A DNA stretch of 64,000 nucleotides from Mesorhizobium sp. C432A. Its GTDB lineage: Bacteria; Pseudomonadota; Alphaproteobacteria; Rhizobiales; Rhizobiaceae. The stretch covers positions 1,946,001-2,010,000 of the forward strand of contig NZ_CP100470.1 in the NCBI RefSeq assembly GCF_030323145.1, given 5' to 3'. The position numbers and the translations under genes are program-made. Position 1 is the first letter of the stretch. The number at the start of each line of letters is the position of its first letter. This document shows positions 46,665 through 57,190 of this stretch, one piece after another. The notes below the pieces were generated by a model that had not been told where the DNA came from, searched no databases, and saw nothing but the letters and a program-made list of their open reading frames with translations.

Positions 46665-46996
46665 TCAAATTTGGCTCGCGTCGAGGCGCTTCCGTAGCGC
46701 CGGCGGGGCGACGTTTCGCCAGGCCGTCCGAACGGCGCTGCGGAATGTCTGTTCGTCGCAGGCTTCGAGCATGATCGACGTCCATCCCTTTTGGCCCCAG
46801 CCGCCTATCACGGGCCTGAAAACCGATGGCTCAGCCGCGGCCATCATCTCTTGCTGGTCGCGGTCGAGCTTGACGACAGCGCGGTCGGCTCGGGCAGCGA
46901 GACGAAGATACGGTTGCGGACGCGGAAGTCAGCCTTGCCGAAATGCGATTGCTCGACCGTTTCGGGAAAATCGAGCGCCAGCTCTCGGGCCCTCAT
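46665..46996 (-). pseudogene. Frameshifted MmcQ/YjbR-family gene
   Basis: The ATG at 46996 opens MRARELALDFPETVEQSHFG and continues FRVRNRIFVSLPEPT, after which the frame drifts to a stop. The neighbouring frame then carries the rest: AVVKLDRDQQEMMAAAEPSVF, then GGWGQKGWTSIMLEACDEQTF and AWRNVAPPALRKRL, the typical end of MmcQ/YjbR. One base missing near 46,890 (PEP-D-RAVVKL) explains the break. MmcQ/YjbR proteins are small and of unsure function, some annotated as DNA-binding. A sequencing error would give the same picture. Confidence 0.75.
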
Positions 46997-47019
46997 AGTG
47001 TCCACGGCCGCCCCTTCGT

Positions 47020-47769
47020 TCAGACCGATCGTTTTTCCGCCAGCACCATATAGTTGACGTCCATGTCCTTGGAGCGTGCCCAGCGGTCGGCGAGAGGATT
47101 GTAGGTCACGCCGGTGCGGTCGATGATGGTCATGGCGGCGCTGCCGAGCGCCTTTTCAAGCTCTTCGGGCCGCACCAGCTTGCCGAACTGGTGGGTGCCG
47201 CGCGGCAGCCAGCGCAGCACATATTCGGCGCCGATGATGGCCAGGCCCAGTGCCTTCAGCGTGCGGTTGATGGTGGCGACGAACATGATGCCGCCGGGCT
47301 TGACCATCTCGCCGCACTTGCCGATGAACAGGTCGACATCGGCAACATGCTCGACGACTTCCATGTTGAGGACGACGTCGAATTTCTCGCCGGAATCGGC
47401 CAAATCCTCAGCGGTCGTAGCGCGATAATCCACCTTCACGCCGCCTTCGGCCGCGTGCAGCTTCGCCACCTCGATGTTGGTTGCCGAGGCGTCGGCGCCG
47501 ACCACTTCGGCGCCAAGCCTTGCCATCGGCTCGCACAACAATCCACCGCCGCAGCCGATATCGAGGAAACGCAGGCCTTCGAACGGCCGCGCCGCCCGCG
47601 GATCGCGGCCGAAGCGCGCCGCCACCTGGTCCCGGATATAGGCCAGCCGGACCGGGTTGAATTTGTGCAGCGGACGGAATTTGCCGTTCGGGTTCCACCA
47701 TTCGGCGGCAAGCGCGGAAAAGCGTTCCACTTCTCCGGCATCGATTGTCGATCGTCGGGCCTCTGGCAT
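47020..47769 (-). CDS. ubiG: Ubiquinone biosynthesis O-methyltransferase UbiG
   Basis: UbiG performs both O-methylation steps of ubiquinone synthesis. The 249-residue protein has the family start ([36 protein letters not shown]), the SAM motif [26 protein letters not shown] and the late motif [27 protein letters not shown]. It lies on the minus strand between the MarR/EamA insert and lysC, where rhizobia usually keep it. A short alpha/beta protein gene and a histidine kinase gene follow upstream on the same strand. Confidence 0.97.
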   Translation of the reverse strand: MPEARRSTIDAGEVERFSALAAEWWNPNGKFRPLHKFNPVRLAYIRDQVAARFGRDPRAARPFEGLRFLDIGCGGGLLCEPMARLGAEVVGADASATNIEVAKLHAAEGGVKVDYRATTAEDLADSGEKFDVVLNMEVVEHVADVDLFIGKCGEMVKPGGIMFVATINRTLKALGLAIIGAEYVLRWLPRGTHQFGKLVRPEELEKALGSAAMTIIDRTGVTYNPLADRWARSKDMDVNYMVLAEKRSV

Positions 47770-47853
47770 GGGGCGGGTCTCCTCGGACGCTAGGAAGTCG
47801 GGTGCCGGGGCAAGAAAGTCAAGGCCGGTTTTTGCGACTGCTGGCTAGTCGAC

Positions 47854-48153
47854 CTATGGCCTCGAGATCACAATCGCCGCATGTTCCATCGCAACACTTG
47901 CGGGATCGATGGCCCGCATCGCTTCGCAATCGCCGATCTCGGCCATGATCCGGCCTGCGGCGGCGAGAGCCTGCTCGCGACTTCGCCAGCGCACCACATC
48001 GACCCATCCGCCATCGTCCCGCCGCGCCAGGCAGCGGTTTACGAAACCAGGTTGCCGCGCCAGCCAGTCGGCGACCTGGTTGTTGGCGGCGGCAAAGCCC
48101 GCTTCCGCTCCAGGTTTGAGGCGAAAGGTGACGATTTCCAGGGCCTCGGTCAT
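47854..48153 (-). CDS. ABM-fold small protein (antibiotic biosynthesis monooxygenase-like)
   Basis: A 99-residue alpha+beta protein. EIVTFRLKPGAEAGFAAANNQVADWLARQPGFVNRCLARRDDGGWVDVVRW matches the dimeric ABM/NTF-like ferredoxin-like fold, in which similar proteins act as monooxygenases or heme-degrading enzymes. The residues of the active site cannot be assigned. Its start overlaps the stop codon of the histidine kinase gene by 4 bp (ATGA), so the two are co-translated. Confidence 0.75.
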   Translation of the reverse strand: MTEALEIVTFRLKPGAEAGFAAANNQVADWLARQPGFVNRCLARRDDGGWVDVVRWRSREQALAAAGRIMAEIGDCEAMRAIDPASVAMEHAAIVISRP

Positions 48154-50015
48154 CTTGCGTCCAGCACGTCTCGCAATTTCGCCGCCAGCTGCTCGATGGT
48201 GAAGGGCTTGGCCAGGAAATGCACGTCATGGTCGAGCACGCCATTGTGGACGACGGCGTTCCTGGTGAAGCCGGTGGTGAAGATCACCTTCAGCTTCGGC
48301 ATGCGCGCCAGCGCCTCTTCGGCGAGCTTGCGGCCATTCATCACCGGCATGACGATATCGGTGAACATGAGCGCCACACCAGGGTTGTCGCCCAGCTTTT
48401 CCAGCGCTTCCTGGCCGCTTGCGGCATGAATGACGGTGTAGCCGAGTTCGCGCATGGCATCCGTGGTGGAAGCCCGCACGCGTGGATCGTCCTCCACGAC
48501 AAGGATGGTTTCGGTGACCGGCACGGCAGGATTTCCGGCTCGTTCCGAAGATATGGCGGCCTCTTCCGGGCCGAAGAAGCGCGGCAGGTAGATCCTGATC
48601 GTGGTGCCTTGGCCGGGTTCCGAGTAAATCTTGACGTGTCCGCCGGACTGTTTGACGAAGCCGAACACTTGGCTCAGCCCGAGGCCGGTGCCCTTGTCGA
48701 CCGGCTTGGTGGTGAAAAACGGCTCGAAAGCCCGCTCCATGACGTCCGCCGGCATGCCGGCGCCGGTGTCGCTGACCGCGATCATCACATACTGGCCGGC
48801 TTTGACCTCGGCATGGGTGGCGGCGTAGCCCTCGTCGAGGTGGCTGTTGGCGGTCTCGATGGTCATCTTGCCGTCCTCGCCCATGGCGTCGCGCGCATTG
48901 ACCGCCAGGTTGAGAATGGCATTTTCGAGCTGGCTCGGATCGGCATGGGTCTTCCACAGGCCGCCAGCCAGCACGGTTTCGATGCGGATGGTTTCGCCGA
49001 GCGCCCGCCGAAGCAGGTCCGACATGCCGGCGACCAGACGATTGGCGTCTACAACCTGAGGCGCGAGCGGCTGCTGGCGCGAGAAGGCAAGCAGCCGTGA
49101 CGTCAAGTTTGCGGCCCGGGTCGCCGCATCGGTCGCCGCTTCGATGAATTTCATGATGTCGTGCTCGCCCCGCGTCAGCTTGCGCTGGGCGAGGTTCATG
49201 GCGCTGATGATCACCGCCAGCATGTTGTTGAAATCGTGGGCGATACCGCCGGTCAGCTGGCCCACAGCCTCCATCTTCTGCATCTGGCGGATCTGCGATT
49301 CGGCCTTTTCACGCGTCTGGATTTCGTTGCCGAGCTCGATGTTCTTGCGCATCAGCTCTTCCTGGGCGATCGCCACTGCGCGGAACCGGCGGCGCGAAAG
49401 GCGAACCGTGTAGGCGCCAAGCAGGAAGATCGCCAGCAGCGCCGCTATCGAGCCGATTCGCAGCCAGTTTTCGACCCGGTCGGTATGAGCGTCGCGCGCG
49501 GCGATGGCTGCGCCGCCAATGCGCCGGATCGTGTCCATGCTGGCCCGGATCTGGTCCATGGCGGCCTTGCCCTGGCCGCTGCGGACCAGTTCCAGAGCTT
49601 TTGCCGCATCGCCGCGATCGTAGAGTGCAATCGTCTCAGCCAATTCGGCCTGGTTTTGTGAAAGCGCGTCCTTGACGTGGTTGATCTGCTGCACGAGTTC
49701 GTCGTCCGGCGCGGTCATGCCGTGGATGCGGGCAAGCTGGCCCGGAATGGCGTCGACCGCCTGCCGATAAGGCTGGAGGTAGGATTTCTCGCCGGTCAGG
49801 AGATAGCCGCGCTGGCTGGTCTCGGCCTCCTGAGCCATCGCAAGCAAACCGGAAAGCAATTCCTGATACTCGACCGCCTCGCGCGCGGCCTCACGATTGG
49901 CTCTCTGGGTCTCGACCAGCACGGCGCGTGTGCCGACGATCAACGCCAGCACGGCGAAGCCGATGAACAGCGGCAGCGATTGCCACCGCATGGCGCGTCG
50001 AAGGCGAACAATCAT
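48150..50015 (-). CDS. Hybrid sensor histidine kinase with CHASE3 domain
   Basis: 621 residues. Two membrane helices (residues about 10-28 and 195-215) enclose a periplasmic CHASE3 domain (AQEAETSQRGYLLTGEKSYLQPYR). A HisKA domain with the phospho-acceptor His260 (GGIAHDFNNML), an HATPase domain (N box, DTGAGMP, GTGLGLSQVFGFVKQSGG) and a receiver domain with Asp553 (MFTDIVMP) follow. This is a complete phosphorelay protein, but no dedicated output regulator lies beside it. I start it at the ATG at 50015, where the hydrophobic N terminus begins. Its signal is unknown. Confidence 0.9.
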   Translation of the reverse strand: MIVRLRRAMRWQSLPLFIGFAVLALIVGTRAVLVETQRANREAAREAVEYQELLSGLLAMAQEAETSQRGYLLTGEKSYLQPYRQAVDAIPGQLARIHGMTAPDDELVQQINHVKDALSQNQAELAETIALYDRGDAAKALELVRSGQGKAAMDQIRASMDTIRRIGGAAIAARDAHTDRVENWLRIGSIAALLAIFLLGAYTVRLSRRRFRAVAIAQEELMRKNIELGNEIQTREKAESQIRQMQKMEAVGQLTGGIAHDFNNMLAVIISAMNLAQRKLTRGEHDIMKFIEAATDAATRAANLTSRLLAFSRQQPLAPQVVDANRLVAGMSDLLRRALGETIRIETVLAGGLWKTHADPSQLENAILNLAVNARDAMGEDGKMTIETANSHLDEGYAATHAEVKAGQYVMIAVSDTGAGMPADVMERAFEPFFTTKPVDKGTGLGLSQVFGFVKQSGGHVKIYSEPGQGTTIRIYLPRFFGPEEAAISSERAGNPAVPVTETILVVEDDPRVRASTTDAMRELGYTVIHAASGQEALEKLGDNPGVALMFTDIVMPVMNGRKLAEEALARMPKLKVIFTTGFTRNAVVHNGVLDHDVHFLAKPFTIEQLAAKLRDVLDAR

Positions 50016-50236
50016 TCGATATGCCGGACCAAAAGGAGTTTCCCGCGGGCAGCATTTGGTAAGCGGCGGCGGGGCCGAACGCAATATGCCGCGATCCTGA
50101 AGCCGGCATCCGCCGCCAGCCTTGCGAAACCGTGATCATTTGGCTAAGGAGGCGCGCATTCAGCGGCCGGCTTCTGTCGAGCGCTTACTTCCCCTTTCGG
50201 TCCTGGGCCGGCTTCAGTCAAAGGCATTTCGCTTCC

Positions 50237-51490
50237 ATGGCGCGCATCGTGATGAAATTCGGCGGAACCTCCGTCGCCGACATCGCCCGCATCCGCAATG
50301 TGGCGCGTCACGTCAAACGCGAGGTCGATGCCGGCCATGAGGTCGCTGTCGTGGTTTCGGCGATGGCGGGCAAGACCAATGAACTGGTTGGCTGGACGCG
50401 CGAAGCCTCGCCCATGCACGACGCGCGCGAGTATGACGCCGTGGTCGCCTCGGGCGAGCAGGTGACTGCCGGCCTGCTGGCGATCACACTGCAGAATATG
50501 GGCGTCCATGCCCGCTCCTGGCAGGGCTGGCAGATCCCGATCAAGACCGACAACGCGCATGGCGCGGCGCGCATCCTCGAAATTGACGGTGCGTTCCTGA
50601 TCAAGCGCTTCGGCGAGGGCCAGGTGGCTGTCGTCGCCGGCTTCCAGGGCATCGGCCCGGACAACCGCATCGCCACGCTCGGCCGCGGCGGCTCCGACAC
50701 AAGCGCGGTGGCCATTGCCGCGGCGGTCAAGGCCGACCGCTGCGACATCTACACCGATGTCGACGGCGTCTACACCACCGATCCGCGCATCGAGCCGAAG
50801 GCGCGGCGGCTCAGCAAGATTTCGTTCGAGGAAATGCTCGAAATGGCCTCGCTCGGCGCCAAGGTCTTGCAGGTGCGCTCGGTCGAGCTTGCCATGGTGC
50901 ACAGGGTGCGTACGTTCGTGCGGTCGTCCTTCGACGATCCCGATGCGCCCGGAATGGGGGATTTGCTCAATCCTCCGGGAACGCTTATTTGCGACGAGGA
51001 AGAGATCGTGGAACAGCAGGTCGTCACCGGAATTGCCTACGCCAAGGACGAAGCGCAGATTTCTCTGCGCCGCGTTGGCGACCGCCCGGGCGTTGCCGCC
51101 GGCATTTTCGGCCCGCTGGCCGAGGCCAACATCAATGTCGACATGATCGTCCAGAACATCTCAGAGGACGGCAAGTTCACCGACATGACCTTCACCGTGC
51201 CGTCCGGCGACGTGGACAAGGCGCTGGCCGTGCTGGAGCGTCTGAAGGCTTCGATCGGCTATGACGTGGTGCAGTCGGAAGCCGGCATGTCGAAGGTTTC
51301 GGTCATCGGCATCGGCATGCGCAGCCATGCCGGTGTGGCCGCCACCGCTTTCAAGGCGCTGGCCGACAAGGCGATCAACATCCGCGCCATCACCACCTCC
51401 GAGATCAAGATTTCGATACTGATCGACGGTCCCTACACGGAACTCGCGGTTCGCACTTTGCATTCCGTGTACGGTCTGGATAAGCAGTAG
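50237..51490 (+). CDS. lysC: Aspartate kinase
   Basis: LysC catalyses the first step of lysine, threonine and methionine synthesis, phosphorylation of aspartate. 417 residues: the kinase domain starts MARIVMKFGGTSVADI and contains TLGRGGSDTSAVAIAAA, and two C-terminal ACT domains (ISLRRVGDRPGVAAGIFGPLA, VSVIGIGMRSHAGVAATAFKAL) bind feedback inhibitors. The ATG at 50237 is chosen because the domain begins there; an upstream frame of 35 codons is leader. It is followed by ptsP, prfA and prmC in the same direction. No leader peptide or riboswitch is seen. Confidence 0.97.
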   Translation: MARIVMKFGGTSVADIARIRNVARHVKREVDAGHEVAVVVSAMAGKTNELVGWTREASPMHDAREYDAVVASGEQVTAGLLAITLQNMGVHARSWQGWQIPIKTDNAHGAARILEIDGAFLIKRFGEGQVAVVAGFQGIGPDNRIATLGRGGSDTSAVAIAAAVKADRCDIYTDVDGVYTTDPRIEPKARRLSKISFEEMLEMASLGAKVLQVRSVELAMVHRVRTFVRSSFDDPDAPGMGDLLNPPGTLICDEEEIVEQQVVTGIAYAKDEAQISLRRVGDRPGVAAGIFGPLAEANINVDMIVQNISEDGKFTDMTFTVPSGDVDKALAVLERLKASIGYDVVQSEAGMSKVSVIGIGMRSHAGVAATAFKALADKAINIRAITTSEIKISILIDGPYTELAVRTLHSVYGLDKQ

Positions 51491-51573
51491 CGAGAGCGAT
51501 TTGAGTTGTTGCGTGTGCGCCGGTGGCAGTGGAAACTGCGGCGGGCAAAATGCCCATTGGAGAAGAAGCCGCG

Positions 51574-53844
51574 ATGCGTGATACGGCCAGTGGCCCGCGC
51601 GTTCTGCTGAAACGGCTCCGCGAGCTCATGCAGGAGCCGCTGGAGCCGCAGGAGCGGCTCGACCGGATCGTGCGCGACATCGCCTCCAACATGGTCGCCG
51701 AGGTCTGCTCGCTCTATGTGCTGCGCGCCGATTCGGTGCTCGAACTCTATGCCACCGAAGGTCTGAACCCGAACGCCGTCCATTTGGCGCAGCTGCGGCT
51801 GGGGCAGGGCCTCGTCGGCACCATTGCCGCCAGCGCGCGGCCGCTCAACCTCTCCAATGCGCAGGAACATCCGGCCTTCGCCTACCTGCCGGAGACCGGC
51901 GAAGAGATCTACAATTCCTTCCTCGGCGTGCCGGTACTAAGGGCAGGGCGCACGCTCGGCGTGCTGGTGGTGCAGAACAAGACCATGCGCCACTACCGCG
52001 ACGACGAGGTCGAGGCGCTGGAAACGACCGCCATGGTGATCGCCGAGATGATCGCCACCGGCGATCTCGCGCGCCTGACCCGGCCCGGCCTCGAACTCGA
52101 CCTGCGCCGTCCCGTCAGCTTTACCGGCCTGTCCTTCAACGAGGGTGTCGGCCTCGGCCATGTCGTGCTGCATGAGCCACGCATCGTCGTCACCAATCTG
52201 TTCAACGAGGACAGTGAGGAAGAGGTGCGCCGGCTGGAGACGTCGCTCGGTTCGCTCAGGCTTTCCATCGACGACATGCTGGAGCGGCGCGATGTCGCCT
52301 TCGAGGGAGAACATCGCGAGGTGCTCGAGGCGTATCGCATGTTTGCCAACGACCGCGGCTGGGTGCGCCGGCTGGAAGAGGCGATCCGCAACGGCCTGAC
52401 GGCGGAAGCGGCGGTGGAAAAGGTGCAGAGCGACATGCGCGCCCGCATGCTGCACATGACCGATCCTTATTTGCGCGAGAGGATGAGCGACTTCGACGAT
52501 CTCGCCAACCGGCTGCTGCGCCAGCTGATGGGGCGCGGGCCTGACGACGTCGCGGCGTCACTGCCGAAGGATGCCATCCTGGTCGCGCGCTCGATGGGCG
52601 CGGCCGAACTGCTTGATTATCCCAGGGACAAGCTGCGCGGCGTGGTGCTGGAAGACGGCGCTGCCACCAGCCATGTCGTCATCGTAGCGCGCGCCATGGG
52701 CATTCCGGTCGCCGGCCAGATGAAGGGCGCCGTTTCCATGGCGGAAAACGGCGATGCCATCATCGTCGACGGCGAGGAAGGCACCATCCATCTGCGGCCG
52801 CAGCCCGACCTCGAAGCTGCCTATGCCGAAAAAGTGCGCTTCCGGGCGCGCCGGCAGGAAGTCTACCGGGAACTGCGCAAGAAGCCGTCGGTGACCAAGG
52901 ACGGCGTCCAGGTCGACCTGCTGATGAATGCGGGCCTGGCCGTCGACCTGCCGCAGCTGGCCGAGGCGGGTGCCGCCGGCATCGGCCTGTTCCGCACCGA
53001 ATTGCAGTTCATGGTCGCCTCGACCTTCCCGCGTGCCGAGGCGCAGGAGCGGCTCTACCGCGACGTGCTGGACGCGGCGCGTGGCAAGCCGGTCACCTTC
53101 CGCACCATCGACATCGGCGGCGACAAGGTGCTGCCCTACTTCAAGGGCGCTGTCCAGGAAGAAAACCCTGCGCTCGGCTGGCGCGCGATCCGGCTGACGC
53201 TCGACCGGCCGGGTCTGCTCAGGACCCAGATCCGCGCTCTGCTGAAGGCCTGCGGCGGGCGCGAACTGAAGCTGATGCTGCCGATGGTGACCGAGCTCGG
53301 CGAAATCGCCCAGGCGCGCGAGATCATCGACCGCGAAGTGCGGCATCTCTCCCGCTTTGCCCACCATCTGCCGACCAGCCTCAAGGTGGGCGCCATGCTG
53401 GAAGTGCCGTCGCTGCTGTTCCAGCTCGACGAGTTGATGAAGGCGGTCGATTTCGTCTCGGTCGGCTCCAACGACCTGTTCCAGTTCGTCATGGCGGTCG
53501 ATCGGGGGAACACGCAGCTCTCCGACCGCTTCGACACGCTGTCGACGCCGTTCCTGCGGGTTCTGAAGCAGATCGCCGACGCCGGGGTTCGCAACCACAC
53601 GCCGGTGACGCTGTGCGGCGAGCTTGCCGGAAAACCCATTTCCGCCATGGCGCTGATCGGCCTCGGCTACCGCTCGATCTCGATGTCTCCAGCCTCGATC
53701 GGCCCGGTCAAGGCGATGTTGACCGAACTGCCACTGGAGGAATTGGAGGCTTTCTTTGCCGACAATCTGATGGCGCCAGCTCAAGGGCTGCCGATGCGGG
53801 CGCTGCTGCAGGCCTTCGCCGACGACCGCTCCATCCCGCTATAG
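51574..53844 (+). CDS. ptsP: Phosphoenolpyruvate-protein phosphotransferase PtsP (EI-Ntr)
   Basis: PtsP starts the nitrogen phosphotransferase chain (PtsP-NPr-EIIA-Ntr), which tunes metabolism and stress responses. About 756 residues: an N-terminal GAF domain ([23 protein letters not shown]), then the enzyme I part with the phospho-histidine His367 ([15 protein letters not shown]), the PEP-binding [10 protein letters not shown] and the catalytic LCGELAGKP segment. I start at the ATG at 51574 because GAGAAGAAG lies just upstream; an ATG at 51550 and a GTG at 51523 are in frame as well. It follows lysC by about 80 bp. Confidence 0.95.
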   Translation: MRDTASGPRVLLKRLRELMQEPLEPQERLDRIVRDIASNMVAEVCSLYVLRADSVLELYATEGLNPNAVHLAQLRLGQGLVGTIAASARPLNLSNAQEHPAFAYLPETGEEIYNSFLGVPVLRAGRTLGVLVVQNKTMRHYRDDEVEALETTAMVIAEMIATGDLARLTRPGLELDLRRPVSFTGLSFNEGVGLGHVVLHEPRIVVTNLFNEDSEEEVRRLETSLGSLRLSIDDMLERRDVAFEGEHREVLEAYRMFANDRGWVRRLEEAIRNGLTAEAAVEKVQSDMRARMLHMTDPYLRERMSDFDDLANRLLRQLMGRGPDDVAASLPKDAILVARSMGAAELLDYPRDKLRGVVLEDGAATSHVVIVARAMGIPVAGQMKGAVSMAENGDAIIVDGEEGTIHLRPQPDLEAAYAEKVRFRARRQEVYRELRKKPSVTKDGVQVDLLMNAGLAVDLPQLAEAGAAGIGLFRTELQFMVASTFPRAEAQERLYRDVLDAARGKPVTFRTIDIGGDKVLPYFKGAVQEENPALGWRAIRLTLDRPGLLRTQIRALLKACGGRELKLMLPMVTELGEIAQAREIIDREVRHLSRFAHHLPTSLKVGAMLEVPSLLFQLDELMKAVDFVSVGSNDLFQFVMAVDRGNTQLSDRFDTLSTPFLRVLKQIADAGVRNHTPVTLCGELAGKPISAMALIGLGYRSISMSPASIGPVKAMLTELPLEELEAFFADNLMAPAQGLPMRALLQAFADDRSIPL

Positions 53845-53852
53845 CATTAGCC

Positions 53853-54932
53853 ATGGTCAATCTTCCCCGCGAGCGTATGGATCAGGTCGTCAAGCGTTTC
53901 GAGATGCTCGAAGCGCAGATGTCGGCCGGCCCGGCGGCCGATGCCTATGTGAAGATGGCTTCCGAATATGCCGAGCTGCAGGACATGGTGGCCAAGGTCA
54001 GGGAACTGCGCTCAGTCGAGCGCGAGCAAGCCGACCTCGAGGCGATGCTTGCCGACAAGGGCACCGACGCAGAGATGCGGGCCCTGGCGGAGGCAGATTT
54101 GCCGGGCGTCGAAGCGCGAATCGAAGAGCTGCAGAAGGACATCCAGATCCTGCTGTTGCCCAAGGACGCGGCCGACGACAAGAACGCCATCCTTGAAATC
54201 CGCGCCGGCACCGGCGGCGATGAGGCGGCATTGTTCGCCGGCGACCTGTTTCGCATGTATGAGCGCTATGCCGCCGAACGCGGCTGGCGCTTCGAGACGG
54301 TGTCGGCCAGCGACGGCGATGCCGGCGGCTTCAAGGAAATCATCGCCACCATTTCCGGTAGGGGCGTCTTTGCCCATCTGAAATTCGAATCCGGCGTGCA
54401 CCGCGTGCAGCGCGTGCCGGCGACCGAGGCCAGCGGGCGCATCCACACTTCGGCGGCGACGGTGGCCGTTCTGCCGGAAGCCGAAGAGGTCGACATCGAC
54501 ATCCGCGCCGAAGACATCCGCATCGACACGATGCGCGCCTCGGGTTCGGGCGGCCAGCACGTCAACACCACCGATTCTGCGGTGCGCATCACCCATTTGC
54601 CGACCGGCATCATGGTGGTGCAGGCGGAGAAGTCGCAGCATCAGAACCGGGCGAAAGCCATGCAGATTCTGCGTGCGCGGCTTTACGACCTCGAGCGCAG
54701 CAAGGCGGACGAGGAGCGCTCGGAGTCACGCAAATCGCAGGTTGGTTCGGGCGACCGTTCGGAGCGCATCCGCACCTACAACTTCCCGCAGGGCCGCCTT
54801 ACCGACCATCGTATCAACCTGACGCTCTACAAGCTCGACCGGGTGATGATGGGCGAGCTCGATGAGGTCATCAATGCGCTGATCGCCGACCATCAGTCGA
54901 AGCTGCTCGCCGATATTGGCCTCGATGGCTGA
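53853..54932 (+). CDS. prfA: Peptide chain release factor 1
   Basis: RF1 recognises UAA and UAG and releases the finished peptide. 359 residues with the GGQ motif at 233-235 ([10 protein letters not shown]), the same numbering as E. coli RF1. The codon recognition region and the C-terminal [17 protein letters not shown] segment are complete. It starts only 8 bases after the ptsP stop codon and overlaps prmC by 8 bp; prmC encodes the enzyme that methylates the GGQ glutamine, an informative neighbour pair. Confidence 0.98.
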   Translation: MVNLPRERMDQVVKRFEMLEAQMSAGPAADAYVKMASEYAELQDMVAKVRELRSVEREQADLEAMLADKGTDAEMRALAEADLPGVEARIEELQKDIQILLLPKDAADDKNAILEIRAGTGGDEAALFAGDLFRMYERYAAERGWRFETVSASDGDAGGFKEIIATISGRGVFAHLKFESGVHRVQRVPATEASGRIHTSAATVAVLPEAEEVDIDIRAEDIRIDTMRASGSGGQHVNTTDSAVRITHLPTGIMVVQAEKSQHQNRAKAMQILRARLYDLERSKADEERSESRKSQVGSGDRSERIRTYNFPQGRLTDHRINLTLYKLDRVMMGELDEVINALIADHQSKLLADIGLDG

Positions 54933-55803
54933 CATGTTGCCCGGCGCGCTCGGGCCGTTGTTGCGGGTGGCGCGGGAGCGGCTTGCCGCGGCCGGCCTTT
55001 CCGACCCGGCGCTGGATGCCAGGCTTATCGTCGAGCATTTTTCCCGCACGGACCGTACGCAGGCGATCGCCGACCCGCAACGGACGGTCGATGCGGGTGC
55101 GGTTGCCGCAATCGGCGCTGCTCTGCAGCGCCGCATGGCCGGCGAACCGGTTCACCGCATCCTCGGGTTTCGCGAGTTTTACGGCCTGCGGCTGTCGCTG
55201 TCGCCGGAAACGCTGGAGCCGCGGCCGGACACCGAAACGCTGGTCGAGGCGATCCTGCCTTTTGCCGGGGTGACGGCCGAAAGGCTGGGGGAATGCCGTA
55301 TCCTCGATCTCGGCACCGGTACCGGCGCGATTGCGCTGGCGCTGCTCAGCGCGGTTCCGGCCGCGACCGCCACCGGGGTCGATATTTCACAAGACGCGCT
55401 GGCAACCGCGATACGCAATGCCGAGCAACTCGGACTCGCCGGCCGGTTCGTGGGGCTGCAGTCTGACTGGTTCGAAAAAGTTTCGGGCCGATACCATGTA
55501 ATTGCCGCAAACCCTCCCTATATATCGTCTAGAGACATTGGAAATCTGCAGGACGAGGTCCGCGATTTCGATCCGCACAGAGCCCTTGATGGCGGTGTGG
55601 ACGGTCTTGGCCCCTACAGGATCATCGCCGCCGAGGCGGCAAAGTTTCTGGAAGCAGAAGGCAAGATAGCGGTCGAGATCGGCCACACGCAGCGCAATGA
55701 GGTCAAAGACATATTCGCGGCAGCCGGCTACAGGCTGGCCGGGGCATTTGTCGATCTTGGCGGAAACGACAGGGTTCTTATGTTTGAACAGGGAAAGCCT
55801 TGA
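54925..55803 (+). CDS. prmC: Peptide chain release factor N5-glutamine methyltransferase
   Basis: PrmC methylates the glutamine of the GGQ motif of release factors. 292 residues with an N-terminal helical part, the SAM motif [15 protein letters not shown] and the substrate motif NPPY at 196-199 (AANPPYI). The preferred ATG at 54925 overlaps the end of prfA by 8 bases; a TTG three codons earlier is also possible. Translational coupling with prfA matches the functional link. A 305-base gap with a small hairpin follows before the DUF4167 gene. Confidence 0.97.
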   Translation: MADMLPGALGPLLRVARERLAAAGLSDPALDARLIVEHFSRTDRTQAIADPQRTVDAGAVAAIGAALQRRMAGEPVHRILGFREFYGLRLSLSPETLEPRPDTETLVEAILPFAGVTAERLGECRILDLGTGTGAIALALLSAVPAATATGVDISQDALATAIRNAEQLGLAGRFVGLQSDWFEKVSGRYHVIAANPPYISSRDIGNLQDEVRDFDPHRALDGGVDGLGPYRIIAAEAAKFLEAEGKIAVEIGHTQRNEVKDIFAAAGYRLAGAFVDLGGNDRVLMFEQGKP

Positions 55804-56108
55804 CGCAGTGCAAAAAAAGCGCTTGGCAATGCCGGGGAATGCGGCTAGGGTCCGCCCTAACCGGATGAGACGAAGCAGGCAGTGCTCTTAGCGATTCGGT
55901 TTTCCTTGGAAATAGCTGCCTTCTTGCGCAAACGACGCCCAAGCTTCGTGCGGGAATCGTCCGGCAAGTGATGTAACCGGAACAGGATGACACGTGGCGC
56001 CAACGCAATTGATGCGGGCGAACGCCGGTGAAGAAACGAAACGGCTGGCTGCATGAGCGCCTCCGTTCGCGAAACGTTTTTCGAAAATTTCAAAATGAAG
56101 AGAGTCTT
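55804..56108. other. Intergenic stretch between prmC and the DUF4167 gene
   Basis: About 305 bases with no gene I accept. A 5-bp hairpin TAGGG-TCCG-CCCTA (55,846-55,859) lies 45 bases after the prmC stop without a T run. The second half is AT-richer and should contain the DUF4167 promoter, but I cannot place boxes with confidence. Confidence 0.4.
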
Positions 56109-57104
56109 ATGAGGCCACAACAGCAGAACAGGCGCATGCGCGGTCGCAACAACAATGGCGGCGGCGGTGGCAACAACAATAACAACAATAACAACCGCAA
56201 GGGCCCAAATCCCCTGACGCGCAACTACGAGAGCAACGGCCCGGACGTGAAAATCCGTGGATCGGCTCAGCAGATCGCCGAAAAATACGCCACTCTGGCC
56301 CGTGATGCGCAAAGCTCCGGCGACCGGGTTATGGCGGAAAATTACCTCCAGCACGCCGAGCACTACAACCGCATCATTGCCGCCGCACAGGCGCAGATGC
56401 CGATCCAGAATGCCCCGCAGAACCGCGACGAATTCGACGACGATGAAGATCGCGACGATTTTGACAATGCCGGCAGCGGCAATGGCGGCGAGACTCAAGC
56501 GCCGATGGCCAACCACGGCAACGGTCCGCAGCCGACGATTGAGGGCACGCCGGCCGAACTCGCATACGGCCAGGAAAACGGCCGCGAGAACAACAGTGGC
56601 CGTGACAATAATGGCCGTGACAATAATGGCCGCAACAACAACGGCCGCGACAACAATGGCCGCAACCGTGACCGCCGCCCCAATGGCGGCTATGGCCAGA
56701 ACGACCAGCGTGGCGACTTTGCCCAGCGTGGCGAGCAGAACGGCCAGCGCGGCGACCAGCAGCGCTTCACCGAAACCCCGGCACAGGCGGAAACCGTTTC
56801 CGCGGTTGAGCCCGAAGCCGAGAGCGGTTTCTCCGAGCCGGCGCCGCTGTACGAAAACCTGTCGCCGGCGGCTCTTGCCGCCCGGGCCGAACTCAATGAG
56901 GCAGCCGCCGAGAGCGGCGCTGCCCGTCGCCCGCGGCGTCCGCGCCGCCCGCGCAACAATGCCGATCAGGTCGGTGACGAACAGTCTGGTGGTGGCCAGG
57001 TGGTGGATGGCGCCGGCGAGACCGCTGCCGCTGTTGACGTGGTGGATGCGGCGCCGGCCGAAAGCCCTGCCGGCGACCCGTTCGCCGTCGACGCCAACAA
57101 CTGA
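56109..57104 (+). CDS. DUF4167 protein with Asn/Arg-rich low-complexity tracts
   Basis: 331 residues. The N terminus (MRPQQQNRRMRGRNNNGGGGG) and the conserved block VKIRGSAQQIAEKYATLARDAQSSGDRVMAENYLQHAEHYNRII define DUF4167, a family restricted to alphaproteobacteria as far as I know. The middle is built of DNNGR-type repeats (encoded by a 15-base DNA repeat), and the C-terminal part is acidic and Ala/Pro-rich with an Arg-rich patch (RRPRRPRRPR). Such composition suggests RNA or nucleic-acid binding and phase-separation-prone behaviour, but no function is proven. A strong terminator follows. Confidence 0.92.
   Translation: MRPQQQNRRMRGRNNNGGGGGNNNNNNNNRKGPNPLTRNYESNGPDVKIRGSAQQIAEKYATLARDAQSSGDRVMAENYLQHAEHYNRIIAAAQAQMPIQNAPQNRDEFDDDEDRDDFDNAGSGNGGETQAPMANHGNGPQPTIEGTPAELAYGQENGRENNSGRDNNGRDNNGRNNNGRDNNGRNRDRRPNGGYGQNDQRGDFAQRGEQNGQRGDQQRFTETPAQAETVSAVEPEAESGFSEPAPLYENLSPAALAARAELNEAAAESGAARRPRRPRRPRNNADQVGDEQSGGGQVVDGAGETAAAVDVVDAAPAESPAGDPFAVDANN
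56580..56680 (+). repeat. 15-base tandem repeat inside the DUF4167 gene
   Basis: The unit GGCCGTGACAATAAT, with variants such as GGCCGCGACAACAAT and GGCCGCAACAACAAC, recurs about five times in frame and encodes GRDNN or GRNNN. Tandem in-frame repeats of this kind may change number between strains and so alter the protein length. Confidence 0.75.
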
Positions 57105-57129
57105 CCCACAAGACATAAGTCGATGAAAC

Positions 57130-57159
57130 GGCGGAGAGAAATCTCCGCCGTTTTCGTTT
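57130..57159 (+). terminator. Intrinsic terminator after the DUF4167 gene
   Basis: CGGCGGAGA (57130-57138), the tetraloop GAAA and TCTCCGCCG (57143-57151) form a perfect 9-bp stem followed by TTTTCGTTT. It lies 26 bases behind the stop codon, a textbook terminator with a GNRA loop. Confidence 0.9.
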
Positions 57160-57190
57160 GCTCGGCCATGCAATATCATCAGCCGGACGT

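Noticed and set aside
50085..50236. Lysine riboswitch upstream of lysC
   Set aside because: The leader is too short and lacks the characteristic conserved segments.
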